A stretch of 64,000 bases of DNA from Cavia porcellus (taxonomy: Eukaryota > Chordata > Mammalia > Rodentia > Caviidae), in the NCBI RefSeq assembly GCF_034190915.1, contig NW_026947484.1, positions 208,828,657 to 208,892,656 on the forward strand, read 5' to 3'. Below are positions 38,056 through 49,420 of this stretch, piece after piece (the first letter of the stretch is position 1; every line of letters starts with the position of its first letter). A program made the position numbers and the translations under genes. Below the pieces are notes generated by a model that searched no databases, was not told the DNA's origin, and saw only the letters and a program-made list of their open reading frames with translations.

Positions 38056-41000
38056 CAAATATAAATATGGCAGTGCGTTTATCAGATTATATTTTAATCA
38101 CAGAGCAGGCCTGCATCCAGCCTCTCAGTAACACCTTTCCTTGCAGAATCTTTTCACTCTAGTTGCCCAAACAAGCAGTGCTGGCTGCCTTCAGAGTCAG
38201 CTTCTCCTAGTTCTTTATGGCTCGAAGATGAAGCTGTGGTTGAGTGGTACAGGCAGCAGCCAAGAGTGGGGAGAGGATTCCTACAGTCTGGGTAATCCCG
38301 AGATTGGGTGATCCGCTTCTGCAGCCTCAGGTTATGAAGGATTAAGAGATTCCTATCACTTTTGTTGGTGATAAATTTTGTGAAAACAATCCCAGAGAGG
38401 AAGACCAACAAATTAAACCACTGTTCCAGGCTCTGGTGACAGGCATTTGGATCCAGTCTTGTTGACTCTTCACTGATTCTAAAGTGAACTTGCTCTGTGA
38501 CCTTGGCCAATGATCTTACCTCCTGAAGAGAACCATGATTAAAGCAGAGACATTTGCTGCGCCCACCAGATATCTCCAGTGTACCAGTCTATCCCTGGTA
38601 TTTTACAGAAAGAGACTGCCAGTGCTTGTGTATTTTGGATGGAATTTACATGCTTACAATTATATTGGCTGTTTTTGCCTGACTTGAATTCTCTCTGTAG
38701 TTTGTTTGTCCTCAGCTAATACAGTATTTTTCAAGCATTAGACCATACTATCTGATAAATTAAAATTGAAATTATGTTACTTCTAGATTGTAACTTTCTC
38801 AAAGTATAGAGTTGTAAGAACGATGTAGTTTCCTTTCTCTATTCAGAAGTCACTTTAAATGAATTTGATTGTGTAACTTTTTATATCAGAATGACTTCAA
38901 GAATTTTAGTTTTTTCATATTCATGTAGAAAGCAAATTCCTCTATATAAAATAATATGCAAATATTAATAAAAGTGGCTTAATATATTAGGACGATCATA
39001 AAGCTATGAAACCATACTGAACCAAGATCAAGAAACATCAATAAACCTGGATAGACTATTTGTAACAGTACTGTGTAAATGTAATTATTTAATAGGAGAT
39101 AAACCTTACAAATTAATGAAAGAAAGCATTTTTCAAATTAGTCCAAATTAAAAAAGTGGTCATTGTGAGAATCAGTTTTGAATGTTCACCTTTTACAGAA
39201 CACAAAGCATATTCAAATATACTAAAAAGTTATGCATACACACAAGTATATGTAATAAACAAATAAATATTTTACATGAAAGTGTTGTCCTTATGAATCT
39301 CAGAGAAAATTTTCTAGGCTTAAAAGTGATGAACATAAAAAAATACTACTTTCAGATGTTAAAATACTGTCTGTATATCCAAAACAACATGCACCGTCAT
39401 TTCATATCAACAAGGAAAATATAGATGCTATAGGAAATTGTAGCTCATAATTTGTGTCAATATATATGTGTGTATGTATGTACACATTCTAAATACAAAT
39501 ACATAAATTATATACATAATACATAACACATAAATTATATACAAATACATAAATTATATTTAATATTGACTAACTCCTAATGCAAAATGTAAAATTAGGT
39601 GGCAGAAGAAATTGCATTCAGTTCACGAGGCTGGGTATACAGCAGAATATTTATTGATTAATTTAGACATGACCATTGGTGTCACTATTTTGTTATTCTA
39701 AGTTCTAAGATACCATCTTGCTTCATTGGAAGATAAATTCTATTAAAATAATAATAGTAGCCGAATGTCCCCCCTCATTGAGACTGGCAGAAAATATAAA
39801 AAGGCTTTTGGGTAAAGCAGCCAACCACTGCCCTTGAAATAGCTTTAAACCCCCCACTTGTGTAATATATTCTGCAAGATCATCTTCATCGCTTTCAGAA
39901 TAACAGGAAATATTTCAGTTTATCACTTCTGGTCAACTTTTCGGTTTCTTATCCTGCATCATCAGTGGAGGGAAATTACTGCAAGATGATATTTTTTCCT
40001 GCAGAGTTTTCATGGTCATAATGGTGCAACAGCTTATTGTGAAGCGAGTGCAGTTTTAAAGTTGCAGTTGTCTTTAAATAAGTCTCTCTGCAGTGCTCTT
40101 TGTATTGAAAACAGGGTGTCCTTCATGTGTAACTGCTCATAGACCTCTCAGACCCCAGCCTGTGACACAGATGGTTATTGTTTGCATTAAAAAGAAATTT
40201 GCTACTCAAACTCTGCATTACTGAATTTTGTCCTTCAGTTTCTAATAGTCCAAATAGACACTATAGACCCATAAATAAGAGAAATGTAGATGCTACTGTT
40301 TACTGGAACTCAAAGTTTACTTTTGTTAGTTTAGTTTTTTGCTGCCACTGAAAGCTTCATTAAACTGAACTTTTAATCCAGGGCGATTCAGTCTTCTAAC
40401 CTCAGTGGGTTTTAAGAGGCGACACTAATTCTTATCTAAATGCCTTCAGGCAGATTATTGAGTGATGGAATGAAAGCAGACTAGGAGGGTATTTTATTCC
40501 CTCATTCTATGAATAGGATATATTTGGTAGGGTTTAACTGGGACTAGAATTTTTTTTTTTCCTCAACACTATATAGAACAGTTGTTTTTACCTCTGCAAA
40601 TTTTAAGTGATTTTGGGTTTTACCTTTCATGTCATGTAGTTTAATTGAGAAACGATGCTTTTGTCATCTGTTTTTATATTTCTCGATTAGTTTTATTTTG
40701 GATTAAAGATTATGACATATTCAGTTGAAGATTTAATCTGCACATGATTTCTGGACAGGATGAGCTTAAAAGGAAAAGTGCAAACTTCTTCCTCTCAAAA
40801 ACATCCACTTTCAGACTTCTTTTTTTATATGCCACATCTTAAAGTTAAATTACCTCCATCATAAATACTGTTTTTCAGAATGTGTCAGGGTGCTCTATGC
40901 TGGGCTTTTCCATTTCCTACAGTTCCTCCCTCCTGCACTCCCCAGACTTAGGTGCTTTTCTTGGATGCTTACTTGCCTCAGGAGGGGAGAGTCCAATGGC

Positions 41001-41692
41001 AGAGGAGGACCTCTGAGGTGTGACATTCCCAGGGAAGCTGAAGCTCTCCTGATCCCTTAGTCAGTTAAGTCCAGCAAGCGTTGTTTAGTGTTACGTTCTG
41101 AGCAGACGCACATGCTGCATCAGTCGCTTGTTTCAAGGGAGTGAGCTGCACAAGAAACTTGACTTTTGGTAAAGAATAAATCAGTAGTGAATGTGAAGAT
41201 TTAAAAAAAAAAGACTTATCACCTTGGTTCTACTGTGATCTTACGATTATGTCTTCATGAGAGAGGAACTGGAGAAAAGCGTTAACTTTTATACTTCCAT
41301 TTAAGTAAAACGTCTTTTCTTTGGCAAAAGTCCTTCCTTCCTTTGAAATGTACACCCCTTGTAAGTGCTAAAATGTGCTTTTCAACCAAGATATCTGTTA
41401 TACCAAATAAGTAGGACCATCTGAATGTTTGAACAAAAATGTCTCTAATTTGGGAAAATATCAAATATTATTTTTGTATTTATATTTTGTTGCATGTATG
41501 ATATTCGTATATGCATAGTATTTACTTATCTGTCTATGGAGAGATCAACCAGTATAATAACACACATATATATTTTATCGACATCAATGAACTTGAATTA
41601 TATAAAATCATACTTTTATCTGGTAATATGTAAACACCTGTGTTTGTGACCTCATAGAGTTTACACATTGTCAGTACATGCCAATAACAAAT
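38056..41692. other. Intronic, repeat-poor stretch
   Basis: 38160-38520 holds a GC-richer block with a MIR-like end (tgctctgtgaccttggcc). An AT/GT simple-sequence patch lies at about 39461-39555. From about 39.6 to 41.6 kb I recognise no interspersed repeat. No gene-like frame. Confidence 0.5.
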
Positions 41693-41796
41693 TTTTTTTT
41701 TGTTTTTTTCCTTTTTTATTGGTACCAGGGATCGAACTCACGACCACATACTTGCAAGGCAGGCGCTTATGCCACTGAGCTAAACCCTCAGCCCCT
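41693..41796 (-). mobile_element. ID-type SINE with target-site duplication
   Basis: The + strand shows a T-rich tail, attggtaccagggatcgaac, cttgcaaggcaggcgcttat and gagctaaaccctcagcccc. Duplication aataacaaat at 41683-41692 and 41797-41806. Confidence 0.95.
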
Positions 41797-41894
41797 AATA
41801 ACAAATATTTAAGGGAAGCCAAACTGATCTATTCTTAGTGGCTGTGTTGTCCTAGACTGGACTTGTGTACCCGGCATGACTAATCCTGGGCTTT

Positions 41895-42004
41895 TTTTTT
41901 TCTTTTTCTTTTTTTTTTTTTTTTTTATCTGTACCAGGAATTGAACTCATGACTGCATGCTTGTAAGGCAGGCGCTTATGCCACTGAGCTAAATCCCCAG
42001 CCCC
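41895..42004 (-). mobile_element. ID-type SINE with near-perfect target-site duplication
   Basis: A T-rich tail, then atctgtaccaggaattgaac, ttgtaaggcaggcgcttatg and gagctaaatccccagcccc. Duplication aatcctgggcttt / aattctgggcttt at 41882-41894 and 42005-42017, one mismatch in 13. It is the second ID in the same orientation within about 100 bp. Confidence 0.95.
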
Positions 42005-42017
42005 AATTCTGGGCTTT

Positions 42018-43314
42018 CTTAAACACTTTAGCTTAGTATATGCTGCACAAGGGCTTATCTAACTGCATCAAGCATCTCAACTATGCAGTAATTTTAAAAT
42101 AGTGAATATATTAATAATTTGAGAGTTGAAATATATAATATGTTTATTTCTTGTTATGCTGTTCCTAAGATCATCCAAAACAAATGCAATTTATTTGCTT
42201 CTTGGAATAACCCTGTGATTTTTACATACAGGCTCTCTTTTGTATTTTGATACAAATGCACAGCTATAATGAGCTGATATATAGAGAGATCATAAAAAGA
42301 AAATATAAATTGAGCCATTCGAAAGGGTTGTTATCACTTGATCATAATAAAATATTAAGTGCTTTTAAAACAAAAATAAAAAAAAAACTACAGCAACAGT
42401 CCAATTCTTCAATCTTTTAAATATTTTATAATGTCTGTTAAATCCTAGATGACATGTTTGTTGAAAGATATATTATCATCCTAGAAACAGAGAAATAGCC
42501 CCTCTAACCAATTTGAGGAAGCATTTTAATTGACAGGCACATGATAACTTCTGCTCCATTGTAATATTTGATTCACTCATAGGTACTTTAATAAGGACAA
42601 ATGAAAAGAACAATGTTATTTTTAATGCACGTATTTCCTAGAATGTTGTCCTTTGACTTTGTGGCAAATAGGTGTTTGTGCTTAGCAGCTGTATCAAAAC
42701 TAAGAAATTTCTTCCTGAAATAAGGTACAAAGTTAACATCATTAATTATTCAAAAAGTACTAAACATGGTCTTGATGAAAGACATTTAATAACTGTGTGG
42801 CTCTGCATATTTGTTGATTAAGTATAGTAATGTTACCTATTTTCTAGGACACTTACGAAAAGTATACACATTAATGTATAAAAACTTTTCTAAAAGGATC
42901 TGATGGTAAACAACTGATAAATTTTAACTGAGTGTTAAGATCAGTAATCTTAACTGGGAGGTGGTTGTGATGGTGATGGCTATTTTCGTTGTTAGATGAG
43001 TAAAAATAAAATTCTGAGGATTGTTAGCATACTCTGTCCACCTATTTTCAGACCTGGGAACTTTAGAGAGACAATCTGGAGTGTCCCGTAAGCTGCAGTG
43101 TAAATATCAGGATGAGAAAGGAAGCCCCAGTCTGCTAAGGCTCTTTGATTCTGCTGTTCTCAGCTGTGTGCCCTGTTAATTTTTACCCTTAAAACAATTG
43201 CAATTATTTGTACAACCCCATTAATTTAACAATAATTCAATGGTATTCAATATTATATATTTAATATTATTCAATAATAGCATTGTTTTTCATAAGTATA
43301 TTCATATATGCTAC
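42018..43314. other. Intronic, AT-rich, no recognised feature
   Basis: No repeat or gene recognised. Confidence 0.5.
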
Positions 43315-43545
43315 TAATATTTACTTGAATATTTACTGTGTTCCAGACCCCTCATTCTTAAATTATATCTTCAGTTTAGCTAAAAATATAATTTATTATT
43401 TTCCATAACCATAAAGTTGTAGATATTGTTACCTCATTTTCCAGAAGAAAACCCTGAGCGTCAGGAAGGTTAGGAGCAGCATGAGGTCACAGGTTTACAA
43501 GCCAGTGACTTGGAATTCTCACTGCAATCTGATTTGAGCAGCTGA
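43315..43545 (+). repeat. MIR SINE
   Basis: tactgtgttccagacccctc, gatattgttacctcattttc, cagaagaaaaccctgagcgt, gaggtcacaggtttacaagc and cagtgacttggaattc match the MIR order through most of its length. Confidence 0.75.
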
Positions 43546-44221
43546 CCCTTAGCCTTAAACTTGTCATTCTTAAGTATGAAATAAAAAACCAAGACACGTC
43601 AAAATGAGTCATTCATATTCCCTCCAGGATCCTCTAGACAAAGAGTACATTGCTGTTTGACTCTATATTCATTGTTCATTTCATCATTTCACAGAGTGTC
43701 ATGGTGAAGGCATAGAAATTCTTGATAAGTGCGTGTTCAAGAATCCCATTAAAATGTCTACGTTGTTGCACGTCTTTATTTTAAAAAGTCATTGTCTGAG
43801 TGGCCAGTATTTTCCCAGTAGCTTATTTATTTCACATATTTCCTGTCCCTGTGAAAATAACATCTCTCAACCGCCTGGGCTTCTGTGACACTGGCACGAA
43901 TGTGAGAGATGGAACCCTCGCTTATCCAGGAACATTAAGATGAAGTGAACATTCTCATTTCTACTGGATCAGGGTATCTCGAAATAGAGAGCAATGTCCT
44001 GACCTCAAAAAACACCACCAGAAGAAGTCATAAAAAGAGACATAATAACAGTGTTTCATGTACCTTTCCCCAAAATACATTGAGAGAAATAAAAAGTTGA
44101 AGAATTCATAGACAAGGTATGATTTTTTTTTTTTTTTTAGATGTCCCTCCTCCATCTTGTTGTTGTTGTTGGCACTAGAAATAGAACTTAGGAAACTGAG
44201 TTATACAGAAATTAGACAAGG

Positions 44222-44310
44222 AGGGCCGGGGATTTAGCTCAGCGAAATAAGTGCCTCCCTTGCAAATGTGTTCAATCCCCGATACCAAAACAAAACAAAA
44301 CAAGAACAAC
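44222..44310 (+). mobile_element. ID-type SINE with internal deletion
   Basis: gagggccggggatttagctc, agcgaaataagtgcctccct, tgcaaatgtgttcaatcccc and gataccaaaacaaaacaaaa. About ten bases between the two tRNA-like boxes (consensus gcaggcagtcgtgag) are missing or altered. Confidence 0.88.
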
Positions 44311-44489
44311 AAAAAACTAAGCTTATATGTACACTGTCAAACTTAGGTTCTTCACCTTGTTTGCTTCCCCTGTATTGTCCTATTTTCAGGACTATCATCA
44401 AGGTCAACTATCACGTTCCAATATGTACCTCAAGTATAAAGCCTAGGAATACAGAAACACAAGCCAGTTGCTCTCTTTTTTTTCTTTGT

Positions 44490-44790
44490 TCTTTTAAAAA
44501 AAATTAATGTGTATTAATACAGTTGTAGCACATAAGGATCACATTATTGTGGGGAGTTGGTGCATGTTCATATCACAGCTTGATTCTGTTTACATCTCCT
44601 CCCCATCTTGTTCCCCCCATCTCTTGGTCTCCTTCACACTTGCAAAAGGTCTGTCTGTTTAATCAGCTTTATAAAATCACCTTTGTGCTCCTTCCTTCAC
44701 CTTTCCTCCATTTCTTGAGCCCCTGTCCCATTTTAAAAATGTCTCCTTACTTCCTTTTATCTATAAGTCACTCTTGATTCTTGCATATTA
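44490..44790 (-). repeat. Possible antisense L1 3' fragment
   Basis: attaatgtgtattaatacag, cacataaggatcacattatt, gtgcatgttcatatcacagc, then long C/T-rich runs. This resembles a widespread rodent L1-related sequence (a block like ttaattgtacaaagggattt with a following pyrimidine-rich part). The call is tentative. Confidence 0.4.
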
Positions 44791-45779
44791 AAGTCGGGGG
44801 GCATTTTTCTAAGTCTTACCAAATGCTCAAAGAAAAAGAAAAGGTCATTGTAAGAATGTGTTGAAATTACATGGCAGTTAAAACCAAAACAAATACAATA
44901 AAGCAAAAATAACAAACCTGAGAACATGCTTTATTTCTGCATCCCTTTGATTCTTAGGATATAAATCCATATACTCGGGAGGTAAAATTTAAAAATTTGA
45001 ATTTTTTAAAAAAAATCACTATCCCAAAAGAAACCTTGATTCTATAAATACAACCAGCCTGTACACAGCAATATAACCAATGATATATACTGATAAAAAT
45101 GTATACAGATTTGTACAAGAGTGAAACAAATTACAGCTTTCTACATTAGTAAAATATGAATAATTGTAAAGAATCACATGATTGCATGCCACACTATTTC
45201 AGAATGAAGCAACAATAGCTTAAAGTTAAACTCTGAGAAGACAGGACATGCTTAGAGCTACTCACTGCTCTAACTGAACTAGATTCAGGTCATTTTAATA
45301 AGTCTAACTTTAGAAAAGTAGAGTAATTATGAAATCTAGGTCAAATGAAGTAGTAGTTTAAATTGGAGAGCTATAAATCTCTATCCAAAATTATTTTCTA
45401 TTTTGTAGAGGAGACTTTTAAAGAATACAAAATGATGAGGAAAATTTTATACTGTCCTTTTCACAATGGGTTTTCTTGGAAAATGATTCCACCTATGAAA
45501 AGTTTTAACTCAGGAATTATTTACTCTGAAAGTAATTTAAACCTAAGATGAACTGGAACATGAAGTTTCTGAGCACATAGGTCAGCTTGTCACTTATGAA
45601 ATGGATATGAGCAGACATTTACACATATTCCTAGAGAAATAGAGCAGAAATAGTAGTTAGGTTGTGAGATTGGCCCATAGGATAATATTATGCTGCATTT
45701 TCACTGTATGTCTGAATTATTTGTCTTAAAAACAAATGGCTGTAGTCAGAGACTTAGATTTAAAAGGATGAACGAAGAA
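44791..45779. other. Intronic, AT-rich, no recognised feature
   Basis: No repeat or gene recognised. Confidence 0.5.
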
Positions 45780-45880
45780 TTTTATTCAGCTCTTAGTAGG
45801 TATTTCTTGAGTATGTACTTTGTGTGAGGCACTGATCTTGGTGCTGGGCTATAATGATCAAATCTCCTTCCTTTATAACA
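45780..45880 (+). repeat. Ancient mammalian-wide repeat fragment (MIR3/L2-like)
   Basis: tatttcttgagtatgtactt, tgtgtgaggcactgatcttg and gtgctgggctataatgatca match tattgagtacctactatg ... ccaggcactgttctaggtgctggg. Confidence 0.55.
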
Positions 45881-48220
45881 GACAGATGGTGGAGATTCTT
45901 TTGTGAGAGGTGTGAGAGGGGGAGGGGATTCCATCGCTAACTCAAAGCAATGAGAAAACAGGAATTATATCAACTTTTCTGTATGTCTCCCTGAATCTCC
46001 ACAACACCAAGACCCTCAATATGCTCCTAGGATCTTTAAATCTCTCACTGATACCTTTGCTCATGGTTGGATTAATTCCATAGTCTTCCACTTTAAAGTT
46101 GCTTGTATCAGATTCCTAAGGCAATATATTAACCATATACCCACTTTATCATGTCAGAAAAACCCAGTTATTAAAGTAGTTCAATTGCATGGGAGACATG
46201 AACCAACACCTATTGGGTCAGAAAATATTAATTCTCAATCCATATTTATGTCCAAAGGATCTCTAAATATTAAAATGTAAGATTCAAAAAAATTAGAAAA
46301 ACTGATGACCAGGTAGCATAAAAACAATGGTGAGAGGTTCTAAAACTTGAAAAACCATCCATTAAAAGCATTTTCTCCACTTCTAAAAATCTCCATAGGC
46401 AGACAATCCAAAGTGTACTTTTGTGTAGCTTACCATTTCTTTCTGGTTTTGAGACAGTATTCTTAAGAATTAATGTAATTCCCTCTTCGTTATGGCTTAA
46501 GTTCATTTTCTCTTCTTTTGTTGTCAATAGATATATATTAAGTCATTTTCATATTTACTCAAAGAATAAAGGATAACCTGCTCAGTGTAATAATCCTGCT
46601 TTAAGATAAAGGAAAACAGAAACAGTAAGCTCAGCATTGGAAAGATATGACTTCCCTGTTTGCTGAGAATCAAGTATAAAAATCGATTATATGTGCAGGC
46701 TTAATTTCTTAACATTTTCCTAAAATGGCATAACTGTAGAATTTTTGTTAGGTTATAATAAAGAGTTAGTGTTATATACCATCATGTACTTTTATATGCT
46801 TGACATTCAACCAAATCTCAAAATGTACTTGGCATTGGATTTATTGCTTTCATGGAGATTTTCTCACATGCATCCACTTGCTTTTTTAATCACTACAATC
46901 ATCATGTGAAGTATTAGTTCCTTTTATTGGAAACAACAAGATTTAGGAGACCATACTTAATGTATTTTTAAACCTGGAATTTAAACACTAAGAGTCTAAT
47001 ACTAGAGCTTTCACCTTTAATCACTGAAAAATAAGCATGTTCTAACAAATTATATTAAGAAACTCATCAGTTTGAGCTAACAAATCATATCTCTTGGTTC
47101 GTTTGGCCACAGGTTTGAAGGAAATAACTACCAGGCTGATTTGGTTGACATCATACTACTAATCAATCAGTTACAGGTTGCTTATTTTTCCTGTTAGGAA
47201 AACATATTTTTGTAGCTGAATGAATGAATTTAGAGTCTAGAAATTTTGACTCTTTTGGTCCCTTCTTGAAAGCATGTATATCTAGACAGAAGTAATCAAT
47301 TTACTGTATTGTATTGTAAAAATGTGACCATCTACTATATGCATTTTATAAGGAAAGATATGACTTTCTCTTTATGCTATGTCAGAATACTTATAAATTT
47401 ATTACATTTGATTTTATAGTATTCCATGACATTGTGAGACTGGCAATGAATTTATACAGTGTCTTATTTGAAGTTCAAAAGTTCCAGAACTATCAGTGCT
47501 GCCCAGCCACACAAAGTGGGAGTGCCTTGAAAAATGAGTACAGGAAAACCTGCACGTTTGCATAAATTAAAAGTAAAATGAAACACTGAATGGATTTACA
47601 GTAAACACAATATGCCTCATGTGATGATTCCACATTATAACAAGATTCAATTAGTTATTAATGTGGGCCAGGGCAAGAGGGAGCTTCTCCATGTGAGTTA
47701 TATTTTATGGATTTGCTCAGAAATTACAGGCTACTTTCCACATTAACTTGCCGTGCATTTTCCAAAGGAAATGAGCACGGTGAGTACTTAGACTATGGAA
47801 GAGATCGTAGAGAACCTACAATTTCCAATTTTTCTGTGATGGAAAAACTGAATGACCTCAGTGATTATACTTAATCTTGGAAGTATAATAGCCAGCAGCT
47901 TCTACGAATTCTATTTTTCACATATTAATCTAGAGATGGTAATGAAATATGTATATAGAATTATTTAAATATTTGGACTTAAAACAGGCTAGGTGTGTGT
48001 ATACACACCTACATAAGTATTATTTGAATCAAATTAAATTTGTGTGGTTATTGTTCAATAAATTGCTACTTGAATTTTGTTTACAAAAAACTTCTTTATA
48101 CAACAAAGTTGAATAATAATTTGTGCTTTGTGTCATCTGTTTGCAAATTACACAATTGATACCAACTTGTATGTTTAGAATATGTCTGTAATACTATATA
48201 AGTCTATAATACTGTTATTC
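45881..48220. other. Intronic, AT-rich, leads into the first exon
   Basis: Nothing confident. A weak MIR-like signal lies at about 46830-46990. Confidence 0.5.
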
Positions 48221-48231
48221 TCTGCCCACAG
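48221..48231 (+). promoter_or_regulatory. 3' splice site of first NRXN1 exon
   Basis: tctgcccacag, with a modest pyrimidine tract (gttattctctgccc) before AG. The position is fixed by the start of the conserved VVYKNND residues and by the frame. Confidence 0.9.
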
Positions 48232-48670
48232 GTTGTATATAAAAATAATGATGTAAGGCTGGAATTATCACGACTCGCCAAGCAAGGTGATCCTAAGATG
48301 AAGATCCATGGAGTGGTGGCATTTAAATGTGAAAATGTTGCAACTTTAGATCCAATCACCTTTGAAACCCCAGAGTCTTTCATCTCTTTGCCAAAATGGA
48401 ATGCAAAGAAAACAGGCTCCATATCCTTTGACTTTCGTACAACAGAGCCAAATGGCCTGATCTTGTTTAGCCACGGTAAGCCAAGACATCAAAAAGATGC
48501 CAAACATCCACAGATGATAAAGGTGGACTTCTTCGCTATTGAGATGCTGGATGGTCACCTCTACCTCCTCCTGGACATGGGGTCAGGTACCATCAAAATA
48601 AAAGCCCTGCAGAAGAAAGTGAATGATGGAGAATGGTATCATGTGGACTTCCAGAGAGACGGACGGTCAG
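48232..48670 (+). CDS. NRXN1: NRXN1 internal coding exon (end of LNS2, first part of LNS3)
   Basis: Seen: an open frame from [20 protein letters not shown] through [20 protein letters not shown], bounded by an acceptor (tctgcccacag, 48221-48231) and a donor (cag|gtaatt). The exon is 439 nt, begins in phase 0 and ends after one base of a glycine codon, giving 146 complete residues. Residues 1-36 close LNS2 and include its C-terminal cysteine (residue 33, FKCEN); LNS3 begins near residue 43 with the [19 protein letters not shown] strand, followed by the [20 protein letters not shown] core. Known: alpha-neurexins are presynaptic single-pass adhesion proteins with LNS1-EGF-LNS2-LNS3-EGF-LNS4-LNS5-EGF-LNS6; the LNS2-LNS3 region is found only in alpha forms. 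NRXN1 is chosen over NRXN3 because residues such as [15 protein letters not shown] and [19 protein letters not shown] match NRXN1. The exon number is not asserted; probably exon 8 or 9 of the usual 24-exon scheme. The exon ends do not coincide with domain edges. Confidence 0.97.
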
Positions 48671-48676
48671 GTAATT
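48668..48676 (+). promoter_or_regulatory. 5' splice site of first NRXN1 exon
   Basis: cag|gtaatt. Its phase pairs exactly with the acceptor at 60977 to rebuild GRSGTISVN, the expected neurexin sequence. Confidence 0.93.
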
Positions 48677-49194
48677 TTTCATTTCTATATGCTATTTATC
48701 CACTCTATGCTGTTAATTCCTGCAAGTTAAAACCAAGACATATTAAAGATTTCCTGTGTTTCATTTTTACGGTAAAGAAACTTGCGCTGTTGTTCCTGTT
48801 TCACATCACATAAAAATCTGAAAGAGCTAATTAATCATCATAAGTGAGCTTCAAAACCCAAATGTTCAAATGGGTTCCAGAATATCTTCTTAAGCAAACA
48901 TTCACTGGGTAATCAACTGCCAAATCTTGCAAACGATATGAGCTTGAATTTATAATGAGAAACTTCATGGTACTTGTATTCTCTACTATCTGTTATGTCT
49001 TTGGAAGTACTTCAGCTGGCAAATATAAAACATGAACGCTACTAGAATGACTCACACATACAATCCGTAGTTTGACATGACGTACTTTTACCCAGGGAGG
49101 GTCCGCGGTACTGAAACCACTTTAATCAATAAAGCAACATTCAAGGCTCTGCTGCCTCCTAAACGGCGTTCCTAAAGGAAGGGTATTTGGCATT

Positions 49195-49420
49195 CTACCA
49201 GCAGGCACTAACTCCTCTGAGGGAGGACGGTGGAGATGATGCGGGAAGATTTCCCTGAAGAAGCTACATTTACACCGACATCTGAGAGTTGCTAAGGGAT
49301 TAGAGTAGGAGCTTTGGAGGAAAAGAATCATATAGGCAGAAAAAATGACGTATGTGAGGATCCTACCAAAAGGGAAGGAGAGGCAAAGGAAGGAAAAGAG
49401 GAGGAGAAGTTGATAAAAAG
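49195..49420 (+). repeat. Ancient mammalian-wide repeat fragment
   Basis: gggaagatttccctgaagaa, gctacatttacaccgacatc, tgagagttgctaagggatta and gtaggagctttggaggaaaa resemble a common old repeat (ggaaggcttcctggagg ... gtgacatttgagctgagat). Family name not certain. The 107-residue antisense frame at 49122-49445 overlaps it. Confidence 0.5.

Larger units (their letters stand above)
1..48231 (+). other. NRXN1: NRXN1 intron, 3' portion (upstream of exon at 48232)
   Basis: Inferred intron: it ends at the acceptor of the first visible exon and no other exon of this gene is recognisable before it. It is AT-rich and filled with the repeats listed separately. NRXN1 is known to be one of the largest mammalian genes (about 1 Mb in human), so more than 48 kb of intron is expected. 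The exon carrying the N-terminal part of LNS2 must lie upstream of the window. I cannot exclude microexons or unannotated noncoding transcripts inside it. Confidence 0.9.

Noticed and set aside
38154..38510. 118-residue open frame on the - strand
   Set aside because: No recognisable family. The region is only slightly GC-richer, with a MIR-like end.
48346..48558. Antisense 70-residue frame over the first NRXN1 exon
   Set aside because: A shadow of the real exon on the opposite strand.
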